Shown: piece by piece, positions 44,358 to 54,551 of the stretch
How the letters are laid out: each line of letters begins with the position of its first letter
Numbering within the stretch: the stretch's first letter is position 1
From: Hahellaceae bacterium
GTDB lineage: Bacteria > Pseudomonadota > Gammaproteobacteria > Pseudomonadales > Oleiphilaceae
Assembly: GCA_024234575.1 (NCBI GenBank)
Contig: JACKOB010000002.1
Coordinates: 124,001-188,000, forward strand
DNA length: 64,000 nucleotides
Reading direction: 5' to 3'
Program-made: the position numbers and the translations under genes
The notes under the pieces: generated by a model
What the model was told of the DNA's origin: nothing
What the model saw: the letters and a program-made list of their open reading frames with translations, nothing else
Databases searched by the model: none

Positions 44358-45989
44358 ATGTCTGCCGAAGACCAAAAAATAAAATTAAAGCGACATTTTT
44401 CCAAGCGCGTCACAACCCAGGCAAGAATCGTGCTGGACTCGTGGCAAAAGCTGATGGATCACGGCTTTCAGGACAATGCCTGGTTTGACGAGTTTGCCCA
44501 GTCGGTCGACAAACTCAAGAAGTTTGCCCTGCGCTTCGAACTTGAAAACTATATTGGTGCGTCAAACGCTATTGTCACAACTTTAGCAACGGCTACAGTC
44601 GACAGAGGTCAAGTCAGGCCAGAAGACAGCGTGAAAATAGATGCGGCACTCGAACAGCTGCGCCATATTGTCCAACGTAAAAGCGATACCAATGACGCCA
44701 CCGGCCAGCGTGTTTACGTTCGCACGCCAATTTTCATCGCATTTTCTGACGAGGATGCGGCGGAAAGAATCATGCGACAAATGGACTTTTTCGGTTTTCG
44801 TGCCTCTTGCTATAGAACCGAAGAAGAGCTAATCAGCGCCAGCCAGTTAAATAAGCCCGAAACCATTGTTATTGATGTCAATTTTTGCGATGAAAAGAAC
44901 AAAGGCATCCGTACTATCGAGAAAATCCAGGCAACCCATGACACACCTATTCCCGTTATTTATACCTGTGATGATGGCGATATAGAAACAAGACTGGCGG
45001 CAGTAAGATCAGGTGGGGAAGAGTTTTTCCATCTGGCGGTCGATCCCGGTCAGTTGATAGAAAAGATAGAGCAGTACACTGCAGCCAGTACACAGGACCC
45101 TTACCGCGTGCTGGTATTAGATGATTCCCGCGCTCAATCTAAGTTTATCGAAAATGCCCTCGTCAAGGCAGGAATGATCACCTACGTCATCAACGATCCC
45201 ATGCAGATATTGATCGCACTTGATGACTTTCTGCCGGAAATAATAATTCTGGATATGTACATGCCCGGATGCACGGGTATGGAATTAGCAAAAGTAATTC
45301 GCCAACAGGATCGCCTGCATAGTGTACCGATCATCTACCTCTCTGCTGAAGACGATCTAAACAAACAGCTGCACGCAATGAGTTTAGGTGGCGATGACTT
45401 CCTGACCAAGCCTATCGACCCCAAACATTTGACAGCAACTATACACAACCGGGGCAGGCGCGCGCGCTCTCTGCTGGCGTTAATGATCAGAGACAGTCTG
45501 ACCGGCTTATTTAATCACACCCACACGCTCTATCTGCTAGAGGCAGAAATAAGCAAATCAAAGCACCGTGAGCAGCCATTGTGCTTCGTCATGATTGATA
45601 TTGATTACTTTAAATCGGTCAATGATACCTATGGCCACCCTATTGGTGATCGTGTTCTAAAGAGCCTCGCCATGTTTCTCAAACAGCGCCTGCGCAAATC
45701 AGATCATATTGGTCGCTATGGTGGCGAAGAGTTTGCCATTGTATTGCCCAACACCAGTGGCGAGGACGCTAAAACTTTACTGAATGAGATTCGTGAGCAC
45801 TTTTCTAAAATGAAACAGCCAGCCGGAACGACAGAGTTTCAGGTCACGTTCAGTTGTGGCATTGCCGCATTTTCCGGTGAGCACGCACAACTGCTTAACG
45901 AAAAAGCCGATAAGGCGCTGTATGAGGCCAAGCACTCTGGCAGAAACGCTGTGCGCATGTATACCGACACCGCGCCTCCTTGCCCTTAG
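44358..45989 (+). CDS. two-receiver response regulator with GGDEF diguanylate cyclase
   Basis: 543 residues, cytoplasmic. About 1-110 is helical and may be an HPt-like region. Then a first receiver (about 115-240, VIDVNFCD holds the candidate Asp), a second receiver (about 250-370, IILDMYMPGCTGMEL with Asp, and KPID), and a C-terminal GGDEF domain (about 380-535) with intact RYGGEEF. A complete RxxD inhibitory site (RKSD) lies 5 residues before GGEEF, so product inhibition is expected. An active diguanylate cyclase is predicted. It is divergent from the LapD-like gene, 343 bp away. Confidence 0.9.
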   Translation: MSAEDQKIKLKRHFSKRVTTQARIVLDSWQKLMDHGFQDNAWFDEFAQSVDKLKKFALRFELENYIGASNAIVTTLATATVDRGQVRPEDSVKIDAALEQLRHIVQRKSDTNDATGQRVYVRTPIFIAFSDEDAAERIMRQMDFFGFRASCYRTEEELISASQLNKPETIVIDVNFCDEKNKGIRTIEKIQATHDTPIPVIYTCDDGDIETRLAAVRSGGEEFFHLAVDPGQLIEKIEQYTAASTQDPYRVLVLDDSRAQSKFIENALVKAGMITYVINDPMQILIALDDFLPEIIILDMYMPGCTGMELAKVIRQQDRLHSVPIIYLSAEDDLNKQLHAMSLGGDDFLTKPIDPKHLTATIHNRGRRARSLLALMIRDSLTGLFNHTHTLYLLEAEISKSKHREQPLCFVMIDIDYFKSVNDTYGHPIGDRVLKSLAMFLKQRLRKSDHIGRYGGEEFAIVLPNTSGEDAKTLLNEIREHFSKMKQPAGTTEFQVTFSCGIAAFSGEHAQLLNEKADKALYEAKHSGRNAVRMYTDTAPPCP

Positions 45990-46156
45990 ACTAATCTGAG
46001 CAGCAGTGAAGTTGGCAAAAATCCTTTGCGGAAATATTTGAAGATTCACTAAAAAAGCCGCAAAATCGGCGACGTTCGCTGCCTTTTCGCACCAATCCCA
46101 AGATTTTCTCAAGCACGAACACCCCAACTCACTTAACTCTGCAAGGACAGCCCGAC

Positions 46157-46615
46157 ATGGCGACGATTCTTCTTTTGAATGGCCCCAACCTGAATATGCT
46201 GGGCACCCGCGAACCGCACATCTACGGTGCCGAAACGCTGGATGACATTTGCAAGCGGCTGGCAAAGCATTGTAGCGACAACGGACATCACTTGCTTTCA
46301 TTGCAAAGCAACGCCGAATATGAACTGATTGACCGCGTGCATGATGCCAGACACGAAGGGGTAGATTTTATTATTATTAACCCGGCAGCCTTTACACATA
46401 CCAGTGTTGCACTTCGGGATGCTTTTTTAAGTGTCGGTATACCCTTTATCGAAATTCATTTATCAAATGTTCATGCCCGTGAAGCGTTTCGCAAGCACTC
46501 TTATTTTTCGGACATCGCCAGTGGCGTCATTTTTGGACTTGGCAGCCTTGGCTATGATCTCGCCCTGCAGGCTGCGTTGACCAAACTAGAAAACAAAAGT
46601 GGCGAGAAAGCTTAG
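46157..46615 (+). CDS. aroQ: 3-dehydroquinate dehydratase, type II
   Basis: 152 residues. Type II signatures [19 protein letters not shown] (catalytic Tyr), [16 protein letters not shown] and [17 protein letters not shown] are complete. It dehydrates 3-dehydroquinate in the shikimate pathway, forming dodecamers. It precedes accB, as in Pseudomonas. Confidence 0.97.
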   Translation: MATILLLNGPNLNMLGTREPHIYGAETLDDICKRLAKHCSDNGHHLLSLQSNAEYELIDRVHDARHEGVDFIIINPAAFTHTSVALRDAFLSVGIPFIEIHLSNVHAREAFRKHSYFSDIASGVIFGLGSLGYDLALQAALTKLENKSGEKA

Positions 46616-46637
46616 GCTTTCATTTTAGCCTGTTTTT
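46614..46637 (+). terminator. weak terminator after aroQ
   Basis: AGGCT (46614-46618) pairs with AGCCT (46627-46631), followed by GTTTTT. The stem is short (5 bp) and overlaps the aroQ stop. It may only reduce read-through to accB. Confidence 0.4.
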
Positions 46638-46707
46638 AAACGGTACAGCTGGCACCAAACCAGTCGTACAGGAATCTCACAAGGTCATCTGTAAAAGGAT
46701 ATTCAAG

Positions 46708-47166
46708 ATGGATATACGCAAGCTCAAAAAACTGATCGAGCTACTGGAAGATTCGGATATCGCAGAGATAGAAATTAAAGAAGGCGACGACGCTGTCCGG
46801 ATCACCCGGCGTCGGTCTGCAACAGACACTAGCACTGTTTACACCCAGCCGGTCACGCCTCATGCAGCACCGGTCACCCCTGCAAACACAACCGAAACCG
46901 CCACCAAAACTCCGAGTCCAACACAGGGACACCAACTGAAGTCACCAATGGTCGGAACCTTTTATCGCTCAGCATCGCCAGATAAGCCACCGTTTGCCGA
47001 CATCGGTAAGCGCGTGATGGCGGGTGATGTGCTATGCATTATCGAAGCCATGAAAATGATGAATCAGATCGAGTCGGACAAATCCGGTACCATTACTGCA
47101 ATACTCGCGGAAAATGGTCAACCAATCGAATTTGATCAACCGCTTTTCGTCATCGAAGCGGACTAG
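46708..47166 (+). CDS. accB: acetyl-CoA carboxylase biotin carboxyl carrier protein
   Basis: 152 residues. N-terminal helical region [23 protein letters not shown], a Thr/Pro/Ala-rich linker (about 45-75), then the biotinyl domain with [10 protein letters not shown] (biotinylated Lys) and [10 protein letters not shown]. It carries CO2 for malonyl-CoA synthesis. AAAGGAT serves as ribosome site. Partner accC is 82 bases downstream. Confidence 0.97.
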   Translation: MDIRKLKKLIELLEDSDIAEIEIKEGDDAVRITRRRSATDTSTVYTQPVTPHAAPVTPANTTETATKTPSPTQGHQLKSPMVGTFYRSASPDKPPFADIGKRVMAGDVLCIIEAMKMMNQIESDKSGTITAILAENGQPIEFDQPLFVIEAD

Positions 47167-47248
47167 AAAACAACCGCCCACGAGACGTTCGCCGCATGGC
47201 GAAACTAAAAGGCTAGCAAGTAAGCGTTCATGGAAAATTGGGGGTGCA

Positions 47249-48586
47249 ATGGAAAAGGTCTTAATCGCTAACAGAGGGGAAATCGCCCTTAGAATTTTAC
47301 GCGCGTGCCGCGAGTCCGACATTAAAACGGTGGCAGCTCACTCCACGGCTGATCGCGATCTAATGCATGTGCGCCTCGCCGACGAGTCAGTTTGTATTGG
47401 ACCAGCCAGCGCAACACAAAGCTATCTGAACATCCCCGCTATCATCGCGGCCGCCGAGGTAACCAACTGTACCGCCATTCACCCAGGCTATGGTTTTCTT
47501 GCCGAAAACGCAGATTTTGCCGAACAAGTCGAAAACAGTGGTTTTATTTTTATAGGCCCCCCGTCCGGGGTAATTCGTCTGATGGGCAATAAAGTCTCAG
47601 CCATTAAAGCGATGTCTGATGCTGGCGTCCCGACCGTTCCCGGATCCGATGGCGCACTGACCGACGATAACGAACAATCGCAGGCCATTGCCAGAAGAAT
47701 TGGCTACCCGGTTCTGATCAAAGCAGCCTCTGGTGGGGGAGGCAAAGGTATGCGCGTTGTACGTGATGAATCCGAATTGCTTGCCAGTATCAGTCTGACG
47801 CAAACAGAGGCCCAAAATGCCTTTGGTGACAGCACGGTATATCTCGAAAAATACCTCGAAACCCCCAGACATATTGAAGTGCAAGTACTCGCCGACAATC
47901 ACGGCAACGTTATCCACCTGGGCGACCGGGATTGTTCAATGCAGCGCCGTCATCAAAAAGTGATCGAAGAGGCCCCTGCCGTTGATGTTGATGAAAAAGC
48001 GCGTCAGCAGGTATTTGATGCCTGTGTTCTCGCCTGTAAAAAAATGGGGTATCGGGGTGCAGGCACATTCGAATTCTTATACGAAAATGGCCAATACTAT
48101 TTTATCGAAATGAACACCCGCATTCAGGTTGAACACCCTGTATCAGAACTGATAACAGGCATAGATTTAGTCAAGGCTCAGCTGCTGGTTGCCGCGGGCG
48201 AAACCTTACCGTGGCAACAGTCTGATATTGCATTTTCAGGACATGCCATAGAGTGCCGAATAAATGCAGAAGATCCGCAGGTCTTTACACCAAGCCCAGG
48301 TCGTATCAACCATTTTCACGCTCCCGGCGGCCCCGGCGTTCGCGTCGACTCGCATATTTATAGTGGCTATACCGTGCCCCCTTACTACGATTCGCTGATT
48401 GGCAAAGTGATCTGCCATGGCGAATCCAGAGCTTCTGCACTTGACCGCATGACGCATGCCCTGAATGAAACCGTCGTGGATGGCATAAAGACAAATTTAC
48501 CACTACACCGACGACTAATGGCCGAAGATGGTTTTCGTCGTGGCAACATCACGATTCACTACCTTGAGCAGCTGCTTAACGTATAA
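47249..48586 (+). CDS. accC: acetyl-CoA carboxylase biotin carboxylase
   Basis: 445 residues from ATG 47249 ([19 protein letters not shown]), the standard N-terminus, preceded by GGGGG; an open frame extends to 47114 but does not belong to the protein. ATP-grasp motifs: [63 protein letters not shown]. It carboxylates biotin on AccB using ATP and bicarbonate. Operon with accB. Confidence 0.97.
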   Translation: MEKVLIANRGEIALRILRACRESDIKTVAAHSTADRDLMHVRLADESVCIGPASATQSYLNIPAIIAAAEVTNCTAIHPGYGFLAENADFAEQVENSGFIFIGPPSGVIRLMGNKVSAIKAMSDAGVPTVPGSDGALTDDNEQSQAIARRIGYPVLIKAASGGGGKGMRVVRDESELLASISLTQTEAQNAFGDSTVYLEKYLETPRHIEVQVLADNHGNVIHLGDRDCSMQRRHQKVIEEAPAVDVDEKARQQVFDACVLACKKMGYRGAGTFEFLYENGQYYFIEMNTRIQVEHPVSELITGIDLVKAQLLVAAGETLPWQQSDIAFSGHAIECRINAEDPQVFTPSPGRINHFHAPGGPGVRVDSHIYSGYTVPPYYDSLIGKVICHGESRASALDRMTHALNETVVDGIKTNLPLHRRLMAEDGFRRGNITIHYLEQLLNV

Positions 48587-48622
48587 TCGACACACAAACA
48601 ATTTACCGAAGACGAGCAAAAC

Positions 48623-49516
48623 ATGCCCTGGATACAAATTTTTATCGACACCCAGAAAGATTATGCAGAAACCATCGAAGACCTGTTTCTGGAAACCGGG
48701 GCGGTATCCGTCACTCTCGCTGATGCAGAAGACACACCGGTGTTCGAACCGGAACTCGGCACGACGCCCATTTGGGCCAACACCCGAATAAGTGCTTTAT
48801 ATACCGCCGACAGAGATACCGATGCGATTCTTCAACAATTACAGCAAGGCACCATAAACCTGGCGGATTCACCACTTACATTCAAGGCAGAAATACTCGA
48901 AGACAAAGACTGGGAACGAGAGTGGATGGATAACTTCCATCCAATCCAATGCGGTACCCGATTATGGATTTGCCCCAGCTGGCGTGAACCGCCGGAGCAA
49001 AGCGCCGTTAACCTGCTGCTCGACCCTGGCCTAGCCTTTGGCACAGGCACACACCCTACAACCTTTCTTTGTTTAAAGTGGCTTGACGGGCAAAACCTGA
49101 CAGACAAAAATATTATTGATTACGGCTGTGGCTCTGGGATTCTGGCGATTGCAGCCATTTTGTTGGGGGCAAAGAAAGCGCTCGGCACAGACATAGATCC
49201 CCAGGCAATTCTCGCCAGCCGCGACAACGCCCAAAGAAACGGTGTTGCCGATGACCGCTTCGAGCTCTACCTGCCCAAGGACGTACCTGCAGACCGCCCT
49301 CCCTGTGATCTGCTATTAGCCAACATACTCGCCCAACCGTTGCTGAAACTGGCACCAGAGATTGCAGCCATGACTCAAAGCGGATCGTTGCTGGCGCTGT
49401 CAGGAATCATTAACCATCAGGCACAAGAAATCATAGAGCGCTATGCCGAGTGGTTTGATCTAAACCCACCAGAATATAAAGATGAATGGACACTAATTAC
49501 CGGCGTGAGAAAATAG
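48623..49516 (+). CDS. prmA: ribosomal protein L11 methyltransferase
   Basis: 297 residues. N-terminal substrate-recognition domain (MPWIQIFIDTQKDYAETIED) and a C-terminal methyltransferase with GLAFGTGTHPTTFLCLKWL, IIDYGCGSGILAIAA (SAM motif) and LLANILAQPLL (N-P-x-L-type motif). It trimethylates L11. Follows accBC, the usual place in gammaproteobacteria. Confidence 0.95.
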   Translation: MPWIQIFIDTQKDYAETIEDLFLETGAVSVTLADAEDTPVFEPELGTTPIWANTRISALYTADRDTDAILQQLQQGTINLADSPLTFKAEILEDKDWEREWMDNFHPIQCGTRLWICPSWREPPEQSAVNLLLDPGLAFGTGTHPTTFLCLKWLDGQNLTDKNIIDYGCGSGILAIAAILLGAKKALGTDIDPQAILASRDNAQRNGVADDRFELYLPKDVPADRPPCDLLLANILAQPLLKLAPEIAAMTQSGSLLALSGIINHQAQEIIERYAEWFDLNPPEYKDEWTLITGVRK

Positions 49517-49717
49517 TTAGGCAAACGGCTGCCTCTGTTACCTCGGGGCAGCGCATTAATCCTAACAGCAAGCTGAATTAGGCTACTAAAATTCAGGAAT
49601 TGATACTAAACTGCAAGTGCGGGTCAAGAATCCGCAATAATGAGCCCCTTTATTTACGTTCGGCATCACGACCTTAACCAGATCCACCTTCAGTAACGTC
49701 AAGGACTGATTTCTAGA

Positions 49718-50962
49718 ATGAGCCAGCAATACCTAGCCCAATGCCCCCACTGCAGTGCTACCTTCAAGGTAAAAGATCAACACTTGAATGCGGCTGGCGG
49801 CAAGGTACGGTGCGGTTCCTGTATGCAGGTGTTTAACGCTCGCGAACAGCTGGAAGAAAAAGGCGTACTAGAGACAGATAATAAGCAAACGGTTATCGAG
49901 AGAGCACTGCAGACTCAACAAACCAAGCAGCCTGCCTCCGAGCCTGACTATAAAAACTACGCATCCCACCTCACTGACGAAGCGGCCATCCAAAAAGAAG
50001 AGGAAGAGTTTGTTTTTGAGGACAACCCCGAAGATGACGCTGAGGATCAAAGTTATACCGGGAAAAGCAGCAACTTCGAGGATGACCTGGACACCAGTTT
50101 TCTCGATATGAGCACCACCCGCGCGCACCAGTTTAATGACGTGCTTAACGAAGACTCGATGCTCGATGTGGTTGAAGATGCCAGCTCAGACGAAAGCTGG
50201 GCGGAAAAGATGCTAGAGGATAGCGCTGAAGAGGAAAAGAAAGCACAGGAACCCTCTTTTGCCAGCAAGTCGAAAGGACAACGAATAGAACCCTCTTTTT
50301 CGATTATGGAAGACGAGCCCGAAGAGAAAGAAACGTTGCGCCCGGCGCCGGCTCCGGCCGTTATAAAAAGTAGTGCCTCCGCACAAAAGCCCGCACAGAA
50401 AGAATCTGGCCACTCACCTTACCATTCACTAAAAGTTGAACCCATCGCCGCCAGAAGCACCAATAATCGAGCGGCAACGATGAAAGCAATGATGTGGACC
50501 ATTCTGGCAATGCTGTTGGCCGTGGCATTAACTGGTCAGTTTGCCTGGCATAATTTCGACAAATTCGTGCAATACCCTCAGTTGCGCCCTCTTTATGCTA
50601 TTGCCTGCAATGTCCTGGATTGCACCCTGCCTGACCTGGCAGATATTAGTAAAATCAAAAGCCAGAACCTGGTCGTACGCAGTCACCCCACGGTTAAAAA
50701 CTCACTGATTATAGACGCCATCATCATTAACAAAGCCGAGTTCGAACAGCCATTTCCCCGGCTTGGACTTCACTTCTCTGATATAAACAACAAGATCGTT
50801 GCCGAAAAGATATTTGCACCAGATGAGTACCTTTCGGGAGATGCCAGAGGCATGAATAAAATGCCCGCCAACACCCCGGTAAGACTAATCATCGAAATAA
50901 AGGACCCTGGTACAGACGCAGTGAACTATACGATAAGCTTTCACAAAGCTGCAAAAGGCTAA
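49718..50962 (+). CDS. MJ0042 zinc-ribbon protein with DUF3426 domain
   Basis: 414 residues. The N-terminus is an MJ0042-type zinc ribbon: CPHCSATFKVKDQHL with Cys9, Cys12, then CGSC (Cys32/35 region). A long acidic, probably disordered segment (60-235) follows, then a membrane helix (MWTILAMLLAVALTGQFAW, about 258-277) and a C-terminal periplasmic DUF3426 domain. Function is unknown. It lies between prmA and dusB, the place it has in related genomes. Confidence 0.85.
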   Translation: MSQQYLAQCPHCSATFKVKDQHLNAAGGKVRCGSCMQVFNAREQLEEKGVLETDNKQTVIERALQTQQTKQPASEPDYKNYASHLTDEAAIQKEEEEFVFEDNPEDDAEDQSYTGKSSNFEDDLDTSFLDMSTTRAHQFNDVLNEDSMLDVVEDASSDESWAEKMLEDSAEEEKKAQEPSFASKSKGQRIEPSFSIMEDEPEEKETLRPAPAPAVIKSSASAQKPAQKESGHSPYHSLKVEPIAARSTNNRAATMKAMMWTILAMLLAVALTGQFAWHNFDKFVQYPQLRPLYAIACNVLDCTLPDLADISKIKSQNLVVRSHPTVKNSLIIDAIIINKAEFEQPFPRLGLHFSDINNKIVAEKIFAPDEYLSGDARGMNKMPANTPVRLIIEIKDPGTDAVNYTISFHKAAKG

Positions 50963-51019
50963 TTGCAACGGCTACTTAGACGCCCCTCACATCTTTTCCA
51001 ATCTCAAAAAACTGAGCAT

Positions 51020-51047
51020 TTGTCAACCACATTGAGCAAAATATAAT
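51020..51047 (+). promoter_or_regulatory. sigma70 promoter for dusB-fis
   Basis: TTGTCA (51020-51025), 16-base spacer, TATAAT (51042-51047). Predicted start near 51054, leaving a leader of about 150 bases before dusB. Confidence 0.6.
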
Positions 51048-51125
51048 CGTCTTTTTTCGGCTCTAAGCCCTTTATCAGAGAGGGCTCTGTGAGTATCATA
51101 GGCACCCCTTGAGAACATGAACTTT

Positions 51126-51142
51126 CGCTCAAATATTGAGCG
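51126..51142 (+). promoter_or_regulatory. hairpin in the dusB leader
   Basis: CGCTCAA-ATA-TTGAGCG is a perfect 7-bp stem with a 3-base loop, 64 bases before the dusB ATG and downstream of the promoter. An AGCCCT/AGGGCT pair lies before it near 51066-51087. Possible post-transcriptional control; no T-run. Confidence 0.35.
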
Positions 51143-51205
51143 TCTCCCACCCCTCTTAATCGTGGTGGTGATGAACACTTTTTTACGTCGAGAGTAAAGT
51201 GAATT

Positions 51206-52195
51206 ATGCCGAAAATTGGCCCTTATACACTCGATAACAAACTAATTCTCGCGCCGATGGCGGGTGTGACAGACTTACCATTTAGACAATTATGCCGGAA
51301 AAATGGTGCCGCGATGGCGGTATCCGAAATGGTCATTGCAGACACCAAGTTCTGGAACTCGAGAAAGTCTAAATTTCGACTGAATCACACCGGTGAGCCT
51401 TCACCTAAAAGTGTTCAGATAGCGGGCTCTGACCCCGCCATGCTTGCACACGCTGCGGCGGAGAACGTGCGCCGAGGCGCAGAAATAATTGACATCAATA
51501 TGGGGTGCCCCGCCAAAAAAGTTTGCAACAAGGCGGCGGGCTCGGCACTGATGCGTGATGAACCCCTGGTTGAAGAAATTCTGCGGGCAGTAGTCCAGGC
51601 TGTTGACGTCCCTGTCACGTTAAAGATGCGTACAGGATGGAGTCCAGACGAAAAAAACGCTTTACGCATTGCTCAACTGGCGGAAGCGATTGGTATCTCA
51701 GCCCTTGCAGTACATGGCCGCACCCGACAATGCGGATACAGCGGTAATGCCGAATACGACACCATTGCCCGCATTAAAGCGGCGGTCTCGATTCCTGTGT
51801 TTGCCAATGGCGACATTGACTCACCAGAAAAGGCGAAACAGGTATTACAGCACACCGGCGCCGATGGCCTCTTAATAGGTCGTGCTGCCCAAGGAAGACC
51901 TTGGATATTTAAAGAGATAAACCACTATCTGGATACCGGAGAACACCTTCCGGCACTTCCTCAGGATGAGGTAGGTAAAGCGTTGCTCGCACATGTGCAG
52001 TCACTGCATACTTTTTATGGTGACCTGATGGGCGTGCGCATCGCCCGTAAACATGTTGGCTGGTATTTAAAAAATTCCGAGAATAACCAGCCATTTAAGG
52101 CAACGTTTAATTTACTCGAAACACCCAAAGAACAACTGGATGATCTGATGGCTTTTTTTGGGGTACGCACTGCCAATCTAAGCCATACAGGTTAA
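51206..52195 (+). CDS. dusB: tRNA-dihydrouridine synthase B
   Basis: 329 residues. FMN TIM-barrel with LAPMAGVTDLPFRQLCR, INMGCPAKKVCNKAAGSALM (catalytic Cys), TLKMRTGW, ALAVHGRTRQCGYSG and GLLIGRAAQGRPWIF. It reduces uridine 17 in tRNA. It precedes fis, the classical dusB-fis pair, though here separated by 193 bases. Confidence 0.95.
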   Translation: MPKIGPYTLDNKLILAPMAGVTDLPFRQLCRKNGAAMAVSEMVIADTKFWNSRKSKFRLNHTGEPSPKSVQIAGSDPAMLAHAAAENVRRGAEIIDINMGCPAKKVCNKAAGSALMRDEPLVEEILRAVVQAVDVPVTLKMRTGWSPDEKNALRIAQLAEAIGISALAVHGRTRQCGYSGNAEYDTIARIKAAVSIPVFANGDIDSPEKAKQVLQHTGADGLLIGRAAQGRPWIFKEINHYLDTGEHLPALPQDEVGKALLAHVQSLHTFYGDLMGVRIARKHVGWYLKNSENNQPFKATFNLLETPKEQLDDLMAFFGVRTANLSHTG

Positions 52196-52388
52196 TCGCA
52201 CGGTTTTAGCCCAGGCCATAAAACCCTCGGGCCAGAGAGAGATGCCGACCATACACCAAACAGGTGTCAGGCTCTCATCGTAATTAAAAAGCAAAAAAGT
52301 AGCATCTATAAACACAGAGATCCCATCAGAAACTGCGATGGTGAATTGTCTGGAAACAACAAATGAGTAATGAAGAGGAATAAGCCGC

Positions 52389-52694
52389 ATGACCACTGAT
52401 ATGATTTCTGACGAACAGGCCGCAAGTCGTGAATCAAGCCTTCAGTTCAAGTCTGATGTTGCGCCCAATGTCACATTGAGAGATAGCGTTGAAAAATCAC
52501 TGCAAAACTATTTTAACCAGCTTGATGGCGCCGCAGTTACTGAGGTTTATCAACTGGTATTAAGTGAAGTAGAAGCGCCATTGCTTGAGCAGGTAATGAA
52601 ATACGTCCGTAACAATCAGACTAAAGCTTCTGTGATGCTTGGCCTGAACCGGGGCACACTGCGCAAGAAACTCAAGGAATACGGGTTGCTGTAA
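52389..52694 (+). CDS. fis: nucleoid protein Fis
   Basis: 101 residues. The C-terminal DNA-binding helix-turn-helix [24 protein letters not shown] is close to the E. coli sequence, and [30 protein letters not shown] is the dimer core. Fis bends DNA at rRNA, recombination and growth-phase promoters. Usually cotranscribed with dusB. A 15-bp terminator follows. Confidence 0.95.
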   Translation: MTTDMISDEQAASRESSLQFKSDVAPNVTLRDSVEKSLQNYFNQLDGAAVTEVYQLVLSEVEAPLLEQVMKYVRNNQTKASVMLGLNRGTLRKKLKEYGLL

Positions 52695-52708
52695 ACACCA
52701 GCTGAAGT

Positions 52709-52743
52709 AAGCACAAAAGGGCGCCGGTCGCCCTTTTGTGCTT
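52709..52743. terminator. strong hairpin terminator after fis
   Basis: AAGCACAAAAGGGCG (52709-52723) and CGCCCTTTTGTGCTT (52729-52743), a perfect 15-bp stem with loop CCGGT. The A/T-rich lower stem gives AAAA on one side and TTTT on the other, so it can act in both directions. Confidence 0.85.
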
Positions 52744-52934
52744 ATATTGCATAGCAAAATATTTGTATAATCTACGCCAACCCACACTTCGTCAATGACA
52801 TGATGTCGTGCAAAAAAATACCGATGTGAGCCAAAATGAGTCGACGCTGCCTGCCAATGGTCTTCAATATCAGAGATCTTCACCAACAATAGCGCCGACA
52901 GACATCCAATCCAATTTAAAACAGAACGAAAAAA

Positions 52935-54518
52935 ATGACTGATACGAAAACAGACAAATTGATTAAACGCGCACTGATCAGTGTTTCTGACAAAACAGGC
53001 ATCGTCGAATTTGCCAGGTCACTTTCTGATAAAGGGGTTGAGATTCTCTCTACCGGCGGAACATTCAAACTGCTTCGCGACAACAAAATTGCCGCTATCG
53101 AAGTTTCCGACTACACCGGCTTTCCGGAAATGATGGACGGACGGGTGAAAACCCTGCATCCAAAAATCCATGGTGGAATACTAGGGCGCCGGGGCAAAGA
53201 CGACGCGGTCATGGCAGAACACGGAATCAATCCAATCGATATGGTTGTTGTCAATCTATACCCTTTCGAGCAAACCATTGCGCGCCCTGACTGTGACTTA
53301 CCCATGGCGATTGAGAATATCGATATCGGTGGTCCTACCATGGTTCGTTCCGCAGCGAAAAACCATAACGATGTAGCCATCGTGGTCAATGCCTCTGACT
53401 ATGATCAGATATTGAAAGATATGGCAGAGAACGATGGTGCGTTAACACTGGCCAGCCGATTCGACCTGGCGGTTAAAGCTTTTGAACATACGGCCGCTTA
53501 CGATGGCATGATTGCCAACTACCTTGGCAAACGCCTCACCGATGACGAACCAGAAACATTTTCTCGTACGTTCAATATGCAATTTACCAAAGTGCAGGAT
53601 ATGCGCTACGGCGAGAACCCTCATCAGCGCGCAGCCTTCTATAAAGAAAGCAACCCGCAAGAAGCCAGCGTTGCTACGGCTGTTCAGATTCAGGGTAAAG
53701 AGCTGTCTTATAACAACGTCGCCGATACCGATGCGGCATTTGAATGCGTTAAGCCATTTGCTGATCCTGCCTGTGTCATCGTCAAGCATGCAAACCCATG
53801 CGGCGTCGCCATTGGTGTCGACATAAAGCAGGCTTATGATCTGGCGTATGCCACTGATCCGACCTCTGCTTTTGGCGGTATCATTGCCTTTAACCGGGAG
53901 TTGGATGAAGCAACAGCTAAAGCCATCGTTGAGCGTCAGTTTGTTGAGGTTATTATAGCCCCCGCTATTACCGACGAGGCCAAGGCAATTACTGCCAGCA
54001 AGGCTAACGTACGGGTACTGATAAGCGGTGACATTGATGGTGACCGCCTGGCCGGATTCGATTACAAGCGCGTGAATGGCGGCCTGTTAGTGCAAGATCG
54101 AGACCTGGGAATGGTCAATCACGACGAATTAAAAATGGTCACCGATCGGGCACCTACCGAGCAAGAACTAAGCGACCTGCTGTTTGCCTGGGAAGTTGCC
54201 AAATTTGTTAAGTCCAACGCCATTGTCTATGCGAAGAACGGCCGTACAATTGGTATAGGTGCGGGTCAGATGAGCCGCGTATACAGTGCCAAAATCGCAG
54301 GCATCAAGGCCGAAGATGAAGGCCTGGAAGTACCGGGCTCAGTGATGGCGTCGGATGCGTTCTTCCCCTTCCGTGATGGTATCGATGCCGCCGCGAAAGC
54401 TGGTATAACCGCCGTGATTCAGCCAGGCGGATCAATGCGAGATCAGGAAGTTATCGATGCCGCCAATGAACACGGGATTGCAATGGTATTTACCGGTATG
54501 CGTCACTTCCGCCACTAA
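52935..54518 (+). CDS. purH: bifunctional AICAR transformylase/IMP cyclohydrolase
   Basis: 527 residues. N-terminal MGS-like IMP cyclohydrolase ([48 protein letters not shown]) and C-terminal AICAR transformylase ([43 protein letters not shown]). It makes the last two steps to IMP. Operon with purD, 33 bases downstream. A TATAAT lies at 52766-52771 upstream, with no good -35. Confidence 0.97.
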   Translation: MTDTKTDKLIKRALISVSDKTGIVEFARSLSDKGVEILSTGGTFKLLRDNKIAAIEVSDYTGFPEMMDGRVKTLHPKIHGGILGRRGKDDAVMAEHGINPIDMVVVNLYPFEQTIARPDCDLPMAIENIDIGGPTMVRSAAKNHNDVAIVVNASDYDQILKDMAENDGALTLASRFDLAVKAFEHTAAYDGMIANYLGKRLTDDEPETFSRTFNMQFTKVQDMRYGENPHQRAAFYKESNPQEASVATAVQIQGKELSYNNVADTDAAFECVKPFADPACVIVKHANPCGVAIGVDIKQAYDLAYATDPTSAFGGIIAFNRELDEATAKAIVERQFVEVIIAPAITDEAKAITASKANVRVLISGDIDGDRLAGFDYKRVNGGLLVQDRDLGMVNHDELKMVTDRAPTEQELSDLLFAWEVAKFVKSNAIVYAKNGRTIGIGAGQMSRVYSAKIAGIKAEDEGLEVPGSVMASDAFFPFRDGIDAAAKAGITAVIQPGGSMRDQEVIDAANEHGIAMVFTGMRHFRH

Positions 54519-54551
54519 GCGTTACATCACAGACTACAGGGATATCCCGAC

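Noticed and set aside
45777..46301. 174-codon minus frame between cyclase and aroQ
   Set aside because: Overlaps the conserved start of aroQ and the end of the cyclase; no family.
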